A DNA stretch of 64,000 nt from Reyranella massiliensis 521 (GTDB taxonomy: Bacteria; Pseudomonadota; Alphaproteobacteria; Reyranellales; Reyranellaceae): the NCBI GenBank assembly GCA_945862125.1, contig CAMAYC010000002.1:1-64000 (forward strand), written 5' to 3'. The translations under genes were made by a program, and so were the position numbers. A model generated the notes under the pieces. That model searched no databases, was not told the origin of the DNA, and saw only the letters and a program-made list of their open reading frames with translations. Below, in pieces: positions 27,993 through 38,508 of this stretch. Within the stretch, counting starts at the first letter, position 1. Each line of letters begins with the position of its first letter.

Positions 27993-29966
27993 ATGGACCT
28001 AGCCGTCAAGCTCATCGTCTTCCTGCCGCTGCTCGCCGCGGCGATCGCCGGCCTTTTCTGCCGCGTGATCGGCGATCGGCCCGCACAGATCGTCACCACC
28101 GCGGCGCTGCTCGTCGCGGCGGCGTTGTCGATTTTCGTGTTCATCCGCATCGGCTTCGGGCCGGAAAGCGGAAAGCTGATCGTGGTCAAGCTCTTCACCT
28201 GGATCGGCTCGGGAACGTTCGATGTCGACTGGGCTCTGCGCGTCGACACGCTGACGGCGGTCATGCTGATCGTCGTCACCGTCGTGTCATCGATGGTGCA
28301 TGTCTATTCGATCGGTTACATGGCCGAGGACACCAGCATCGCGCGCTTCATGTCTTATCTCAGCCTGTTCACCTTTTTCATGCTGATGCTGGTCACGTCG
28401 GACAATCTTGTTCAGCTGTTCTTCGGCTGGGAAGGCGTGGGCCTTGCGTCCTATCTGCTGATCGGCTTCTGGTACGACAAGCCCTCGGCCAATGCAGCGG
28501 CCATGAAGGCGTTCATCGTCAATCGTGTCGGCGACTTCGGCTTCGCGCTTGGCATCTTCGCAGTCTGGATGCTGAGCGGCTCGGTGAACTTCGCCGACAT
28601 CTTCGCCAAGGGGCCGGAAATGGCCCAGATGCGTATTCAATTCCTCGGCATGGACCTGCCGGCGCTGGAGACGGCGTGCCTGCTGCTGTTCGTCGGCGCC
28701 ATGGGCAAATCGGCCCAGCTCGGACTGCACACCTGGCTGCCGGACGCCATGGAAGGCCCGACGCCGGTATCCGCGCTGATCCATGCCGCCACCATGGTGA
28801 CTGCCGGCGTGTTCATGGTCTGCCGGCTGTCGCCGCTGTTCGAACTGGCGCCTGTCGCGCTGCAAGTGGTCACGCTGGTCGGCGCGGCAACGGCCTTCTT
28901 TGCAGCCACGGTCGGCCTCACCCAGTTCGATATCAAGCGGGTGGTCGCCTATTCGACCTGTAGCCAGCTCGGCTACATGTTCTTCGCTTGCGGCGTCGGC
29001 GCGTATTCGGCGGCGATGTTCCATCTCATGACCCACGCCTTCTTCAAGGCCTTGCTGTTCCTGGGCTCCGGTTCGGTCATCACCTGCCTGCATCACGAGC
29101 AGGACATGCGGAAGATGGGCGGCGTGAAGGAGAAGGCGCCGCGGACCTTCGTGGTCATGTGGATCGGCACCCTGGCGTTGTCGGGCATCGGCATTCCGTT
29201 CCTGCTCGGCAACGGCGTCGGCTTCGCCGGCTTCTATTCCAAGGACATCATGCTGGAATCGGCCTTCGGCGTGCACACGACGGTGGGCCTCATCGCCTTC
29301 TGGCTGGGCGTCATCGCCGCGTTCATGACGGCGTTCTACTCGACACGCCTGATGTTCCTGACGTTCTACGGCAAGTACCGGGGTGACCATCACACCTGGG
29401 ATCATGCCCACGAGTCGCCCCTCGTCATGATGATCCCGCTCTATGTGCTGGCGATCGGCGCCGCGCTGTCGGGCTATGTCGCCTACGACTGGTTCGTCGG
29501 TCATGACTGGAAGAGCTTCTGGGGCCAGTCGATCGCGCTCAAGTCGACCGAGGAAGTGCTGCATCACGCCCACGAAGTGCCGCTGTGGGTGAAGTTGATT
29601 CCGTTGGTCTTCGCACTCGCAGGCATCGCACTCAGCTACTATTACTACATCGTAAAGACGGACCTGCCGGCCCGCACGGTCAAGGCATTCCCAGGCATCC
29701 ATGCGCTGTTCTTCAACAAGTGGTACTTCGACGAGATCTACGACGCGATCTTCGTCCGGCCGTCGCTCGCGATCGGCCGCGCCTTGTGGAAGAAGGGCGA
29801 CGGCGCACTGATTGACGGGCTCGGCCCCGACAACATCGCCGCGCGGGCGCAGGACATGGCGGGCGTACTGAGCCGCTTCCAGAGCGGCTACCTCTACCAC
29901 TATGCCTTCGTGATGCTGGTCGGCGTGGCAGGTCTCGTCACGTACTTCATGCTGGCGGTGGGGTAG
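27993..29966 (+). CDS. nuoL: NADH-quinone oxidoreductase subunit L
   Basis: 657 residues, the most distal antiporter-like pump subunit, with about 16 helices and the long lateral helix near the C-terminus. The helix 5 glutamate region ([19 protein letters not shown]) and lysine-bearing [39 protein letters not shown] are clear. The C-terminal [17 protein letters not shown] motif is typical of NuoL. Complete, with no frameshift. Confidence 0.98.
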   Translation: MDLAVKLIVFLPLLAAAIAGLFCRVIGDRPAQIVTTAALLVAAALSIFVFIRIGFGPESGKLIVVKLFTWIGSGTFDVDWALRVDTLTAVMLIVVTVVSSMVHVYSIGYMAEDTSIARFMSYLSLFTFFMLMLVTSDNLVQLFFGWEGVGLASYLLIGFWYDKPSANAAAMKAFIVNRVGDFGFALGIFAVWMLSGSVNFADIFAKGPEMAQMRIQFLGMDLPALETACLLLFVGAMGKSAQLGLHTWLPDAMEGPTPVSALIHAATMVTAGVFMVCRLSPLFELAPVALQVVTLVGAATAFFAATVGLTQFDIKRVVAYSTCSQLGYMFFACGVGAYSAAMFHLMTHAFFKALLFLGSGSVITCLHHEQDMRKMGGVKEKAPRTFVVMWIGTLALSGIGIPFLLGNGVGFAGFYSKDIMLESAFGVHTTVGLIAFWLGVIAAFMTAFYSTRLMFLTFYGKYRGDHHTWDHAHESPLVMMIPLYVLAIGAALSGYVAYDWFVGHDWKSFWGQSIALKSTEEVLHHAHEVPLWVKLIPLVFALAGIALSYYYYIVKTDLPARTVKAFPGIHALFFNKWYFDEIYDAIFVRPSLAIGRALWKKGDGALIDGLGPDNIAARAQDMAGVLSRFQSGYLYHYAFVMLVGVAGLVTYFMLAVG

Positions 29967-29970
29967 GGCG

Positions 29971-31485
29971 ATGTCGAGCTGGCCGATCCTCTCCCTCGTC
30001 ACGTTCCTGCCGCTGGTGGGCGCATTCTTCTGTCTGATCGTCAACGGTCCCAAGGAAGCTGTCGATCGTAACTGCCGCAGCGCCGCGCTGATTACTTCAC
30101 TGGTGACGTTCGCGATCTCGCTGGTTCTCTGGATCCGCTTCGACGCCACCAAGGCGGGCTACCAGTTCGAAGAGAAATTCGATTGGGTACCTGCACTCGG
30201 CATCGGCTATCACATGGGCATCGACGGCATCTCGCTGTTCTTCGTGCTGCTGTCGACCTTGCTGACGCCGATCTGCATCCTGGCGAGCTGGGAGTCGGTC
30301 CATACCCGCGTCAAGGAATACATGGTTGCGTTCCTTGTGCTCGAGACCTTCATGGTCGGCATGTTCTGCGCCCTCGACCTCGCCTTGTTCTACATCTTCT
30401 TCGAAGGCGTGCTGATTCCGATGTTCCTGATCATCGGTGTCTGGGGTGGCAAGCGGCGCGTCTACGCGGCCTTCAAGTTCTTCCTCTACACACTGCTGGG
30501 TTCGGTCCTGATGCTGCTGGCGATCATCGCCATCTACTGGCAGGTCGGCACCACGGACCTGCCGACCGCGGTGGAGAAGCTCGACCTGCCCTTCACCTGG
30601 CAGTGCTGGCTGTGGCTCGCCTTCTTTGCGTCCTTCGCGGTCAAGGTGCCGATGTGGCCGGTCCACACCTGGCTGCCAGATGCCCATGTCGAGGCCCCGA
30701 CGGCCGGCTCGGTGATCCTGGCCGGCGTGCTGCTGAAGATGGGAGGGTACGGCTTCCTGCGGTTCTCTATTCCGCTGCTGCCGGAAGCGACGCAGTACTT
30801 CGCGCCGCTCGTCTTCGGGCTCAGCATCGTGGCCATTATCTACACGTCCCTCGTCGCCCTTGTGCAGGAGGACATGAAGAAGCTGATCGCCTATTCGTCG
30901 ATCGCCCACATGGGCTTCGTGACGATCGGCGCCTTCATCCTGAACATGCAGAGCGTTCAGGGGTCGATCTTCCAGATGCTGAGCCACGGCATCGTCTCGG
31001 CCGCGCTCTTCCTCTGCGTCGGTGTCGTCTACGACCGCATGCATACCCGCGAAATCGCGGCCTATGGCGGCCTGGTTCACCGGATGCCGCGGTATGCCTT
31101 CACGTTCCTGTTCTTCACCCTGGCGAGCGTCGGCTTGCCCGGCCTGTCGGGTTTCGTTGGCGAATTCCTGGTCCTGGTCGGCACGTTCAAGGCCAACACC
31201 TGGGTGGCCTTCCTGGCCACGACCGGCATCATCCTGGGAGCGGCCTACGCGCTCTGGCTCTATCGCAAGGTGGTCTTTGGCGAACTTACCAAGGACTCGC
31301 TGAAGGGCATCCTCGACATGAACCGCCGCGAGATCGCGCTGTTCCTGCCGCTGATCCTGATCACGCTTTGGATGGGTATCTATCCCAGCTCTTTCCTCGA
31401 TCCGATGGCGCCGGCGGTCGACAAGCTGATTGGCGATTATCAGGCCGCCCTGAAGCTCGCCCGCACAGCGGCGTTGGTGCCGTGA
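29971..31485 (+). CDS. nuoM: NADH-quinone oxidoreductase subunit M
   Basis: 504 residues, 14 membrane helices, second antiporter-like subunit. Key glutamate in [20 protein letters not shown] and lysine in [35 protein letters not shown]. It starts four bases after nuoL. Confidence 0.98.
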   Translation: MSSWPILSLVTFLPLVGAFFCLIVNGPKEAVDRNCRSAALITSLVTFAISLVLWIRFDATKAGYQFEEKFDWVPALGIGYHMGIDGISLFFVLLSTLLTPICILASWESVHTRVKEYMVAFLVLETFMVGMFCALDLALFYIFFEGVLIPMFLIIGVWGGKRRVYAAFKFFLYTLLGSVLMLLAIIAIYWQVGTTDLPTAVEKLDLPFTWQCWLWLAFFASFAVKVPMWPVHTWLPDAHVEAPTAGSVILAGVLLKMGGYGFLRFSIPLLPEATQYFAPLVFGLSIVAIIYTSLVALVQEDMKKLIAYSSIAHMGFVTIGAFILNMQSVQGSIFQMLSHGIVSAALFLCVGVVYDRMHTREIAAYGGLVHRMPRYAFTFLFFTLASVGLPGLSGFVGEFLVLVGTFKANTWVAFLATTGIILGAAYALWLYRKVVFGELTKDSLKGILDMNRREIALFLPLILITLWMGIYPSSFLDPMAPAVDKLIGDYQAALKLARTAALVP

Positions 31486-31498
31486 GCGGCCCGGAGTG

Positions 31499-32947
31499 AT
31501 GAACATGGTTGTCGGTCTGGAATCCTGGACGCTGGCACGGCCGGAGATTTTCCTCGCGGCGGCGACGCTGCTGTTGCTGGTCTACGGCGTGGTGAAGGGC
31601 GAGAGGTCGACCCCCGTCGTATCGGTGGCGACGTCGGTCGTCCTGCTGGTGACGGCGGTGCTGCTTTTCGCCCCGTATCGTGAGGGAACGGCTTTCGCCT
31701 CGCTCTTCATTGTCGACCGCTTGACGGCCACGATGAAGGCCATGGTGCTGATCGGTGCTGCGGTCGCGGTCCTGCTGTCGCGCGCCTATTTCGAGCAGGT
31801 CAAGGCATGGCGTTTCGAGTATCCGGTGCTGGTCGCGTTGGCGACGCTCGGCATGATGCTCATGATTTCGGCCAACGATCTCATGTCTCTCTACGTTGGC
31901 CTCGAACTGCAGTCCCTGGCGCTCTACGTCATCGCAGCCTTCCAGCGCGACAATCTTCGTTCGACCGAAGCTGGCGTGAAGTACTTTGTCCTGGGTTCGG
32001 TGGCCTCCGGCATGCTGCTGTTCGGCGCCTCCCTGATCTACGGCTTCTGCGGCGGCACGGCGTTCGTGCAGATTTCTCGGGCACTGCTCGATGGGCGGGC
32101 TGCCGAGTTCGGCACCATCGTGGGCCTGGTGTTCGTGGTCGCGGGCCTCGCCTTCAAGGTGTCGGCCGTGCCGTTCCACATGTGGACGCCCGACGTCTAT
32201 GAAGGCTCGCCGACGCCGGTGACGGCGCTGTTTGCCGTGGCGCCCAAGATCGCGGCCATCTCGCTGATGGTCTCCGTCCTGATGGGACCATTCAAGCCGC
32301 TTTTCATGCAGTGGCAGCAGATCATCGTTGTAGCTTCGGTGCTGTCTATGGCGCTGGGCGCCTTTGCGGCACTTCGCCAGCCGAACATCAAGCGACTGAT
32401 GGCTTATTCGTCGATCGGCAACGTGGGTTACGTGCTGCTGGGACTGGCGAGCGGCAGCGAGAAGGGGATCCAGGCGATCGTCTTCTATCTCGCCATCTAC
32501 ATGGTCATGACCTTGGGCGTGTTCGCCACGATCCTGATGATGAAGCGCCGCGGGATCATGGTCGAGAACGTCTCCGACCTCGCGGGCCTGGCCAAGAGCC
32601 AGCCGATGATGGCCTTCGCCATGCTGCTGTTCATGTTCTCGCTGGCCGGCATTCCGCCGCTCGCGGGCTTCTGGGGCAAGCTCTACATCTTCATGGCGGC
32701 AGTGGAAGCCAAGCTCTTCATTCCCGCGGTGCTGGGTGTGCTCGCGTCCGTCGTGGCGTCCTACTACTACCTGCGCATCGTCAAGGTGATGTACTTCGAC
32801 GAGGAAGCCGACTCCCTCGATCGCACGCCGTTCGGCGTCTATCGCGTGGTGGCGTTTGTGGCTGCCATTCTGGTGACGGTATTCTCGCTGGCACCCCAGC
32901 CGCTCAGCCTGATTGCGGCGGCGGCGGCAAAAGGCCTATTCCCGTGA
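31499..32947 (+). CDS. nuoN: NADH-quinone oxidoreductase subunit N
   Basis: 482 residues, about 14 helices, third antiporter-like subunit and last nuo gene. Motifs: LYVGLELQSLALYVIAAF with the conserved glutamate, AGLAFKVSAVPFHMWTPDVYEGSPTPVTAL with the lysine, and MAYSSIGNVGYVLLG. The start is the ATG at 31499; the ATG at 31505 or GTG at 31496 are alternatives. Its stop overlaps the birA start (GTGA). Confidence 0.97.
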   Translation: MNMVVGLESWTLARPEIFLAAATLLLLVYGVVKGERSTPVVSVATSVVLLVTAVLLFAPYREGTAFASLFIVDRLTATMKAMVLIGAAVAVLLSRAYFEQVKAWRFEYPVLVALATLGMMLMISANDLMSLYVGLELQSLALYVIAAFQRDNLRSTEAGVKYFVLGSVASGMLLFGASLIYGFCGGTAFVQISRALLDGRAAEFGTIVGLVFVVAGLAFKVSAVPFHMWTPDVYEGSPTPVTALFAVAPKIAAISLMVSVLMGPFKPLFMQWQQIIVVASVLSMALGAFAALRQPNIKRLMAYSSIGNVGYVLLGLASGSEKGIQAIVFYLAIYMVMTLGVFATILMMKRRGIMVENVSDLAGLAKSQPMMAFAMLLFMFSLAGIPPLAGFWGKLYIFMAAVEAKLFIPAVLGVLASVVASYYYLRIVKVMYFDEEADSLDRTPFGVYRVVAFVAAILVTVFSLAPQPLSLIAAAAAKGLFP

Positions 32948-33678
32948 TCTCGGCGCCCGTCCTGCCGGACGGGTGGACGCTGGTCGAGCTGGACAGCGTC
33001 GGCAGCACCAATGACGAGGCGGCACGACTGGCCGAAGCCGGCGCGGCTGAGGGTACGGTCGTCTGGGCACGGGAGCAGACGGGCGGTCGTGGCCGCCGGG
33101 GGCGCCATTGGTCCTCGCCCGTCGGTAATCTCTACAGTTCGACCATCCTGCGGCCCGACTGTCAGGCATCCCGCGCTACGGAACTCGGATTTGTTGCCGC
33201 GCTCGCGGTCGCCGACGTCGTTCCGACCGGCCGAGAGACGCGAGTGAAGTGGCCGAACGACGTCATGGTCGATGGCGGCAAGGTCGCGGGCATCCTGCTG
33301 GAGAGCTCGAGCGGGCAGGGCGGTCTGGTAGAGCACGTCGTTGCCGGCATCGGGATCAATGTGGGCTTCGCCCCGCAATTGCCAGAGATGCGCTATCCCG
33401 GTGCGGCACTCGGCGGCTCGGTCGAGGCGACCTTGGAAAAGCTCACGCAAGCGATGGCCCAAAGGCTTGCCGACTGGCGCCACCATGGCTTCGAGACCGT
33501 GCGTGCGGCGTGGCTTGCCAAGGCCGGGCCGATTGGCGCTGACGTCGACGTCAGGTTGGGAGAGGAACTGGTGCGTGGCCGGTTCGCCGGGCTGGACGGC
33601 GACGGCGCCTTGCTGCTGGATACGACGGCCGGGCCGCGCAAGATCGTGTCGGGTGAATTGCTGGGCCGGGCGGCCTGA
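32944..33678 (+). CDS. birA: Biotin--[acetyl-CoA-carboxylase] ligase, catalytic-only form
   Basis: 244 residues starting with GTG overlapping the nuoN stop; the track ORF extends falsely back through nuoN. It attaches biotin to carrier proteins such as AccB via biotinyl-AMP. The biotinyl-AMP loop TGGRGRRGRHWSS and VKWPNDVMVDGGKVAGILLE are the active-site motifs, and the C-terminal SH3-like cap (DVRLGEELVRGRFAGLDGDGALLL) is present. The N-terminal winged-helix of E. coli BirA is missing, so it is not a repressor. Translational coupling to nuo is a common alphaproteobacterial arrangement. Confidence 0.95.
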   Translation: MISAPVLPDGWTLVELDSVGSTNDEAARLAEAGAAEGTVVWAREQTGGRGRRGRHWSSPVGNLYSSTILRPDCQASRATELGFVAALAVADVVPTGRETRVKWPNDVMVDGGKVAGILLESSSGQGGLVEHVVAGIGINVGFAPQLPEMRYPGAALGGSVEATLEKLTQAMAQRLADWRHHGFETVRAAWLAKAGPIGADVDVRLGEELVRGRFAGLDGDGALLLDTTAGPRKIVSGELLGRAA

Positions 33679-33690
33679 GGAGAACGGGCA

Positions 33691-34461
33691 ATGCTGCTCG
33701 CGATTGATGTCGGCAACACAAATTCCAAGTTCGCCGTGTTTGACGGCGACAGGATCGTCGCGCAATTCCGGCTGCGTACAGAGGCCAAGCGCACGGCCGA
33801 TGAATACGCCGCCTGGCTGACCCAGCTCATGGACCTGCAGGGCTTCGATCCGCATTCCATCAAGGGCGCGATCCTGGCCAGCGTCGTGCCGCCGGTGAAT
33901 ACGCACATCCGCCGCCTCTGCGAGACCTACTTCAGGACCAAGTTGCTGATCGTGGGGGAACCGGACTGCGAGCTTGGAATCAAGATCCTGATCGATCGGC
34001 CCCAGGAAGCCGGAGCGGACCGCCTGGTGGGCGTGATCGCGGGCCACAAGAAATACGGTGGGCCGCTGATCACCATCGACTTCGGCAGCGCCACCACATT
34101 CGACCTCGCCGACAAGGACGGAAATTTCATCGGCGGCGTCTTTGCGCCGGGTGTCGAACTCACGATCGAGGCCTTCTATCTGATGACCGCCCGGCTGCCG
34201 CGCATCCGCGTCGAGAAGCCGGCCAAGGTTATCGGCAAGAATACAGTGGCCAACATGCAGTCGGGTGTCTTCTGGGGATATGTCGGGCTGATCGAGAGCC
34301 TGATCAAGCGTATCCGCGCGGAGTACGGAGAGCCCATGAAGGTGGTGGCAACCGGAGGACTCGCCGCGGTGTTCAAGGACGAGATTGGCCTGTTCGACGC
34401 CATCGAGCCGGACCTGATGTCGCTCGGTCTTCTGGAGATCTGGCGCCGCAACAACAAATGA
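33691..34461 (+). CDS. coaX: Type III pantothenate kinase
   Basis: 256 residues, first step of CoA synthesis, ASKHA fold, cytoplasmic. The N-terminal phosphate motif LLAIDVGNTNSKFAVFDG, GADRLVGVIAGH, and ITIDFGSATTFDLADKDGNFIGGVFAPG are diagnostic. Type III enzymes are not feedback-inhibited by CoA. Its stop overlaps the RNase J start (ATGA), linking translation of the two. Confidence 0.96.
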   Translation: MLLAIDVGNTNSKFAVFDGDRIVAQFRLRTEAKRTADEYAAWLTQLMDLQGFDPHSIKGAILASVVPPVNTHIRRLCETYFRTKLLIVGEPDCELGIKILIDRPQEAGADRLVGVIAGHKKYGGPLITIDFGSATTFDLADKDGNFIGGVFAPGVELTIEAFYLMTARLPRIRVEKPAKVIGKNTVANMQSGVFWGYVGLIESLIKRIRAEYGEPMKVVATGGLAAVFKDEIGLFDAIEPDLMSLGLLEIWRRNNK

Positions 34462-36110
34462 CCGTCCCGTCGAACGAAGAGTTGCTGTTTCTCGCCTTGG
34501 GCGGCGCCGGCGAGATCGGTATGAACCTCAATCTCTATGGCCATGCCGGCAAGTGGCTGATGCTCGACCTCGGCATAGCCTTCGGCGACGATAGCATGCC
34601 GGGCGTGGAGGTCATCATGCCGGATCCCGCTTTCATCGAAGAACGTCGCAAGGATCTGGTCGGGATCGTGCTCACCCATGCGCATGAGGATCACCTGGGC
34701 GCAGTGGCGGATCTCTGGCCGCGCCTCAGGGCGCCTGTCTACGCCACGCCTTTCGCGGCCTCGGTGCTGCGCCGCAAGCTCATCCAGGCCGGCCTGGTCG
34801 ACGAGGTTCGGGTCACGGAAATCCCGTTGCGGGGAAAGTTCAGCCTCGGACCGTTCGATCTGGAAATGATCACCATGACGCATTCGATCCTCGAGCCGAA
34901 TGCACTCACCATCCGCACAAAGTTCGGCACCATCTTCCACACCGGCGACTGGAAGATCGACCCGGAGCCGCTGATCGGAGAACTGACCGACGAGGCGATG
35001 CTGAAGCGCATCGGCGACGAGGGCGTGCTGGCGATGGTGTGCGACAGCACCAACGTCTTCGTCGAGGGAGAGGCCGGCTCCGAGGCGATGGTGCGGACCA
35101 ACCTGAAGAAACTGGTGAAGGGTCGCAAAGGACGGATCGCCGTCACCTGTTTTGCGTCCAATCTGGCGCGCGTCGAGAGTATCGCGTTGGCTGCGGTCGC
35201 GGCTGGGCGCCATCCCGTCCTGTCCGGCCCGGCGCTGCTGCGCATGATCGAGGCGGCGCAGGAATGCGGCTATATGCTGGACTTTCCCCAGTGCATCAGC
35301 CCGCAGGACGGGGCCTATCTGCCCAGGAACAAGGTACTGTTCATCTGCACTGGCAGCCAGGGCGAGGCGCGTGCCTCCATGGCGAAGATTGCCAATGACG
35401 AGCACCGCGACCTCGTGCTGGAGGAGGGCGACACCGCGATCTTCTCCTCACGTGTCATTCCCGGCAACGAGCGGTCGGTCGGGCGCCTGCAGAATGCCCT
35501 GATGGCGCGTGGCGTCGAAGTCATCACCGACCGTGAGGCCGATATCCACGTTTCAGGCCACCCTGCGCGCGACGAACTCGTGCGGGTCTACCAATGGGTA
35601 CGGCCCCGGATCGCCCTGCCGGTCCATGGCGAGGTCCGCCACATGGTCGAGCATGCCGCTCTCGCCCGGGCCTGCCAGGTGCCGGAAGCGATCGTGGCGC
35701 CGAACGGCACCCTGGTCCGGTTGGCCCCGGGACCGGCCGAGATCATTGACCACGTGCCGGCAGGCCGGCTGGCCCGCGACGGCGACGGTCTTGTGCCACT
35801 GGATGGCAATTCCCTGCGAGAGCGACGCAAATTGCTGTGGAATGGCAGTGCCGCGGCGACCCTCGTGATCGACGGCAAAGGCCGCGCCGTGGCGCCGCCG
35901 AAGGTATCGCTGCGTGGTATCGAGGACGAGGACGGCGCGCTTGCCTTGGCAATTGTGGCGGGCCTGAGCGAGATGATGGCCGATCTCAATCCGTCCGAAC
36001 GGAGGGACGACGGGCGGATCGAGGAAGCCGCCCGCCAGGCCGTCCGGCGCGTCGTGCGCGCACACCTGGGCAAGAAGCCGTTGACGGACGTTCACATCGT
36101 CCGCATCTAA
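34458..36110 (+). CDS. rnj: Ribonuclease J
   Basis: 550 residues, a metallo-beta-lactamase / beta-CASP RNase with 5'-3' exonuclease and endonuclease activity in rRNA and mRNA maturation. The zinc motif THAHEDHLG holds His74, His76, Asp78 and His79; a further ligand region is FHTGDWKIDPEP. The beta-CASP part has FICTGSQGEARASM and SGHPARDELVRVYQWVRP (RNA-end binding), then PVHGEVRH. Alphaproteobacteria use RNase J beside RNase E. The start overlaps coaX by four bases. Confidence 0.95.
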   Translation: MTVPSNEELLFLALGGAGEIGMNLNLYGHAGKWLMLDLGIAFGDDSMPGVEVIMPDPAFIEERRKDLVGIVLTHAHEDHLGAVADLWPRLRAPVYATPFAASVLRRKLIQAGLVDEVRVTEIPLRGKFSLGPFDLEMITMTHSILEPNALTIRTKFGTIFHTGDWKIDPEPLIGELTDEAMLKRIGDEGVLAMVCDSTNVFVEGEAGSEAMVRTNLKKLVKGRKGRIAVTCFASNLARVESIALAAVAAGRHPVLSGPALLRMIEAAQECGYMLDFPQCISPQDGAYLPRNKVLFICTGSQGEARASMAKIANDEHRDLVLEEGDTAIFSSRVIPGNERSVGRLQNALMARGVEVITDREADIHVSGHPARDELVRVYQWVRPRIALPVHGEVRHMVEHAALARACQVPEAIVAPNGTLVRLAPGPAEIIDHVPAGRLARDGDGLVPLDGNSLRERRKLLWNGSAAATLVIDGKGRAVAPPKVSLRGIEDEDGALALAIVAGLSEMMADLNPSERRDDGRIEEAARQAVRRVVRAHLGKKPLTDVHIVRI

Positions 36111-36135
36111 GCCTTGAGATTGCCTGGAGAACCCG

Positions 36136-36540
36136 ATGATTGGACGCCTGAACCACATCGCCATTGCCGTTCCCGACTTGGCCAAGGCCACGGAACTCTA
36201 TCGCACCGTCATGGGTGCCAAGGTGAGTGCCCCCAAGGCGCAGCCGGCGCACGGGGTGACAGTGGTGTTCGTTGAGCTGCCCAACACCAAGATCGAGCTC
36301 CTGCATCCGCTGGGTGAGAAATCTCCGATCGCGAACTTCCTCGCGCGTAATGCGGACGGCGGCATCCATCATGTCTGCTATGAGGTCGAAGATATCTACG
36401 CTGCCCGGGACAAGCTCAAGTCGCAAGGGGCCCGGGTGCTGGGCGATGGCGAGCCGAAGACGGGGGCCCATGACAAGCCGGTGCTGTTCCTGCATCCCAA
36501 GGACTTCACGGGCACGCTGATCGAACTCGAACAGGTCTGA
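36136..36540 (+). CDS. mce: Methylmalonyl-CoA epimerase
   Basis: 134 residues, a VOC-superfamily protein made of two beta-alpha-beta-beta-beta units. It interconverts 2R- and 2S-methylmalonyl-CoA in propionyl-CoA breakdown. Visible: NHIAIAVPDLAKATELYRTVMG with the first metal His, KIELLHPLGEKSPIANFLARNADGGIHHVCYEV with the second, and the terminal GTLIELEQV with the metal-binding Glu. It sits between rnj and the DUF1467 gene, a conserved alphaproteobacterial spot. Confidence 0.93.
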   Translation: MIGRLNHIAIAVPDLAKATELYRTVMGAKVSAPKAQPAHGVTVVFVELPNTKIELLHPLGEKSPIANFLARNADGGIHHVCYEVEDIYAARDKLKSQGARVLGDGEPKTGAHDKPVLFLHPKDFTGTLIELEQV

Positions 36541-36553
36541 GGGGAGCTGCGCC

Positions 36554-36802
36554 ATGAGCTGGGCCACCGGCGTCATGGTCTACATCGTCATCTGGTGGAC
36601 GGTGCTGTTTGCCGTGCTGCCATTGGGAGTGCGCCGCGTCGAAAAGCCTGGCAAAGGCGAGGAGCACGGTGCCCCGGAGCGACCGGAACTCGTGCACAAA
36701 GCAATCATCACGTCGGTGGTCGCAGCCGTGCTCTGGTTAGGGTTTTACGTGCTGCATTGGACCGACGTTTTCAGCTTTCGCAGAATGGTCGACAGCCTCT
36801 AA
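36554..36802 (+). CDS. DUF1467 family small membrane protein
   Basis: 82 residues with two membrane helices (about 5-25 and 50-68) separated by a charged cytoplasmic loop rich in Glu/Lys. The family opens with a Trp-rich first helix (VIWWTVLFAVLPLGVR) as here. Function unknown; found next to the epimerase and proS in many alphaproteobacteria. It lies 13 bases after mce and is probably the last gene of the nuo-birA-coaX-rnj transcription unit, since a strong terminator follows. Confidence 0.88.
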   Translation: MSWATGVMVYIVIWWTVLFAVLPLGVRRVEKPGKGEEHGAPERPELVHKAIITSVVAAVLWLGFYVLHWTDVFSFRRMVDSL

Positions 36803-36849
36803 ATCAGTTTCTCAAGAACGGCCTGTAACATCTTGAGACATAAAGGAAA

Positions 36850-36870
36850 CGGCGGGCTTTTGGCCCGCCG
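36850..36870 (+). terminator. Terminator after the nuo-birA-rnj-DUF1467 unit
   Basis: cggcgggc-ttttg-gcccgccg, a perfect 8-bp GC stem followed by ctcttct, 48 bases after the DUF1467 stop. It marks the end of the long + strand unit. Confidence 0.75.
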
Positions 36871-37071
36871 CTCTTCTACCCCGAAACTCGTAGTTCGGCG
36901 GCTTTAAGCCGCTCTCCTCCCTAAACTCGGGCAGCGCCCAAGAGGTAGGCTCTTTAGCGCGCCCCCTTGTCCTTGCCAAGACCTTTTCTTTCGATCGTCA
37001 GGCTCCCACAGAACAATTGTTAGGGTGGAAGGTCGTTCGACGACAAACAAATTTCCGCACCACTTTAGTGA
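36871..37071. ncRNA. Structured intergenic region, possible small RNA (unproven)
   Basis: No ORF fits here. The + strand has two short perfect or near-perfect hairpins: gcggct-tta-agccgc (36908-36914 area) and ctcgggc-agc-gcccaag (36926-36942 area). Between them is an unpaired CU-rich run, CTCTCCTCCCT (36912-36922), which is complementary to Shine-Dalgarno sequences, like the CCUCCUCCC loops of some alphaproteobacterial small RNAs. A CTACC / GGTAG pair could close the structure. Neither promoter nor strand is certain. It could also be just the 3' region of the reverse-strand permease gene. Confidence 0.3.
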
Positions 37072-38364
37072 TCATCCGATGACCACGTATTTGATCACGA
37101 ACAGCACAGCCAGAATCGCGACCGCAGGATGGATGTCCGCGTAGCGGCCCGCAGCGAGTTTGATACCGGCGTACGAAATGAATCCAAAGGCGATGCCGTC
37201 GGCGATCGAGAAGGTGAAGGGCATGGTGATCGCGGTGATGACCGCCGGCGCCGCTTCGGTGATGTCGTCCCACTCCACCTCGGTCAGACCTCGCGCCATC
37301 AAGCAGGCGACATAGAGCAGCGCGGGCGCCGTTGCGTAGGCGGGGATGGACGCAGCCAGCGGCGCGATGAACAGCGCCAGCAGGAAGAGAATGCCGACAG
37401 TCGCGGCCGTAAGGCCTGTCCGGCCGCCGGCGTTGATGCCCGATGCACTCTCGATATAGCTCGTGGTTGTCGAGGTGCCGACGGCGGCGCCGATCATGGC
37501 CGCAGAGCTGTCGGCGATCAGCGCGCCGCGGAGGCGCGGAACGGTGCCGTCCGGGCGCATGAAGCCGCCGCGATGGGCCAGGGCGATCAAGGTCCCGGTA
37601 TTGTCGAACAGGTCGACGAACAGGAAGGCGAACACCACCGTCACCAGCCCGACCTGGAGAGCGCCGGTGAGGTCCATCTGCAGGAATACAGGTGCAATCG
37701 AGGGCGGTACGTCAAAGATGCCCTCGAATTTCTGCTGTCCGGCCAGGATAGAGATCACGGTTACGACCAGAATGCCAATGATGACGCCGCCCATGATGCG
37801 GCGGTATTCGAGCGCCACGATCAGGGCAAAGCCGAGGGTGGCCATGAGGACGGGCCAGCTGATCAGATTGCCGTGTGCCACGAGGGTTGCCGGATTTGCG
37901 ACGACGATGCCGGCATTCTTGAGGGCAATGAGCGCCAGGAAGAGGCCGATGCCTGCGGCGATGGCCATTTTCAGCGACTTCGGGATCGCGTTGACGATCC
38001 ATTCGCGGATCGGCAGCACGCTGATGATGAGGAAGATGATGCCCGAGATGAACACGCAGCCCAACGCCACCTGCCACGTATGACCCATGCCGCCCACGAC
38101 GCCGAAGGCAAAGTAGGCGTTCAAGCCCATGCCGGGGGCAAGGGCGATAGGGTAGTTGGCGAGGAATGCCATCAGCAGGCAGCCGATGGCGGCGGCGACG
38201 CAGGTCGCGGTGAACACCGCCCCGAACGGCATCTTGGCCGCGGTCAGGATCGATGGGTTGACGAAGATGATGTAGGCCATCGTCAGGAAGGTCGTGATGC
38301 CGGCCACGACCTCCGTGCGAACGTTGGTCTTGTTCTCGCTCAGCTTGAAAACCTGTTCGAGCAT
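37072..38364 (-). CDS. NCS2 family purine permease (AzgA/PbuG-like)
   Basis: 430 residues from the ATG at 38364 ([13 protein letters not shown]), with GGGGAGA ahead of it; the longer track start is rejected. It has 12-14 membrane helices with the family motifs [31 protein letters not shown] and, near the substrate site, [16 protein letters not shown] and [23 protein letters not shown]. These identify the AzgA-like branch that imports adenine, guanine or hypoxanthine with protons. It faces the opposite way from its neighbours and interrupts the usual DUF1467-proS adjacency, so it is probably a lineage-specific insertion. Confidence 0.92.
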   Translation of the reverse strand: MLEQVFKLSENKTNVRTEVVAGITTFLTMAYIIFVNPSILTAAKMPFGAVFTATCVAAAIGCLLMAFLANYPIALAPGMGLNAYFAFGVVGGMGHTWQVALGCVFISGIIFLIISVLPIREWIVNAIPKSLKMAIAAGIGLFLALIALKNAGIVVANPATLVAHGNLISWPVLMATLGFALIVALEYRRIMGGVIIGILVVTVISILAGQQKFEGIFDVPPSIAPVFLQMDLTGALQVGLVTVVFAFLFVDLFDNTGTLIALAHRGGFMRPDGTVPRLRGALIADSSAAMIGAAVGTSTTTSYIESASGINAGGRTGLTAATVGILFLLALFIAPLAASIPAYATAPALLYVACLMARGLTEVEWDDITEAAPAVITAITMPFTFSIADGIAFGFISYAGIKLAAGRYADIHPAVAILAVLFVIKYVVIG

Positions 38365-38508
38365 CCCTGTTCTCCCCCTGAAGTCGCGTTGAGTGTGCGG
38401 GCATTGCCCTGTGCAAAACCAGCCGGCGCGGGCCAAGTTTGCCTTTGCAAGGCCCGTTCCCTACAGTCCGCCGCCACCCCAGGACGCCCGAGCGAGGACC
38501 GATTCAGC

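Noticed and set aside
28287-30152. 621-residue minus-strand ORF opposite nuoL
   Set aside because: Antisense shadow rich in Arg, His, Glu and Gln; nuoL is complete on the other strand.
36871-37071. 6S RNA or SRP RNA
   Set aside because: Neither the 6S central bubble nor the SRP GGTGCT/GGAAG motifs were recognisable; left as an unnamed candidate.
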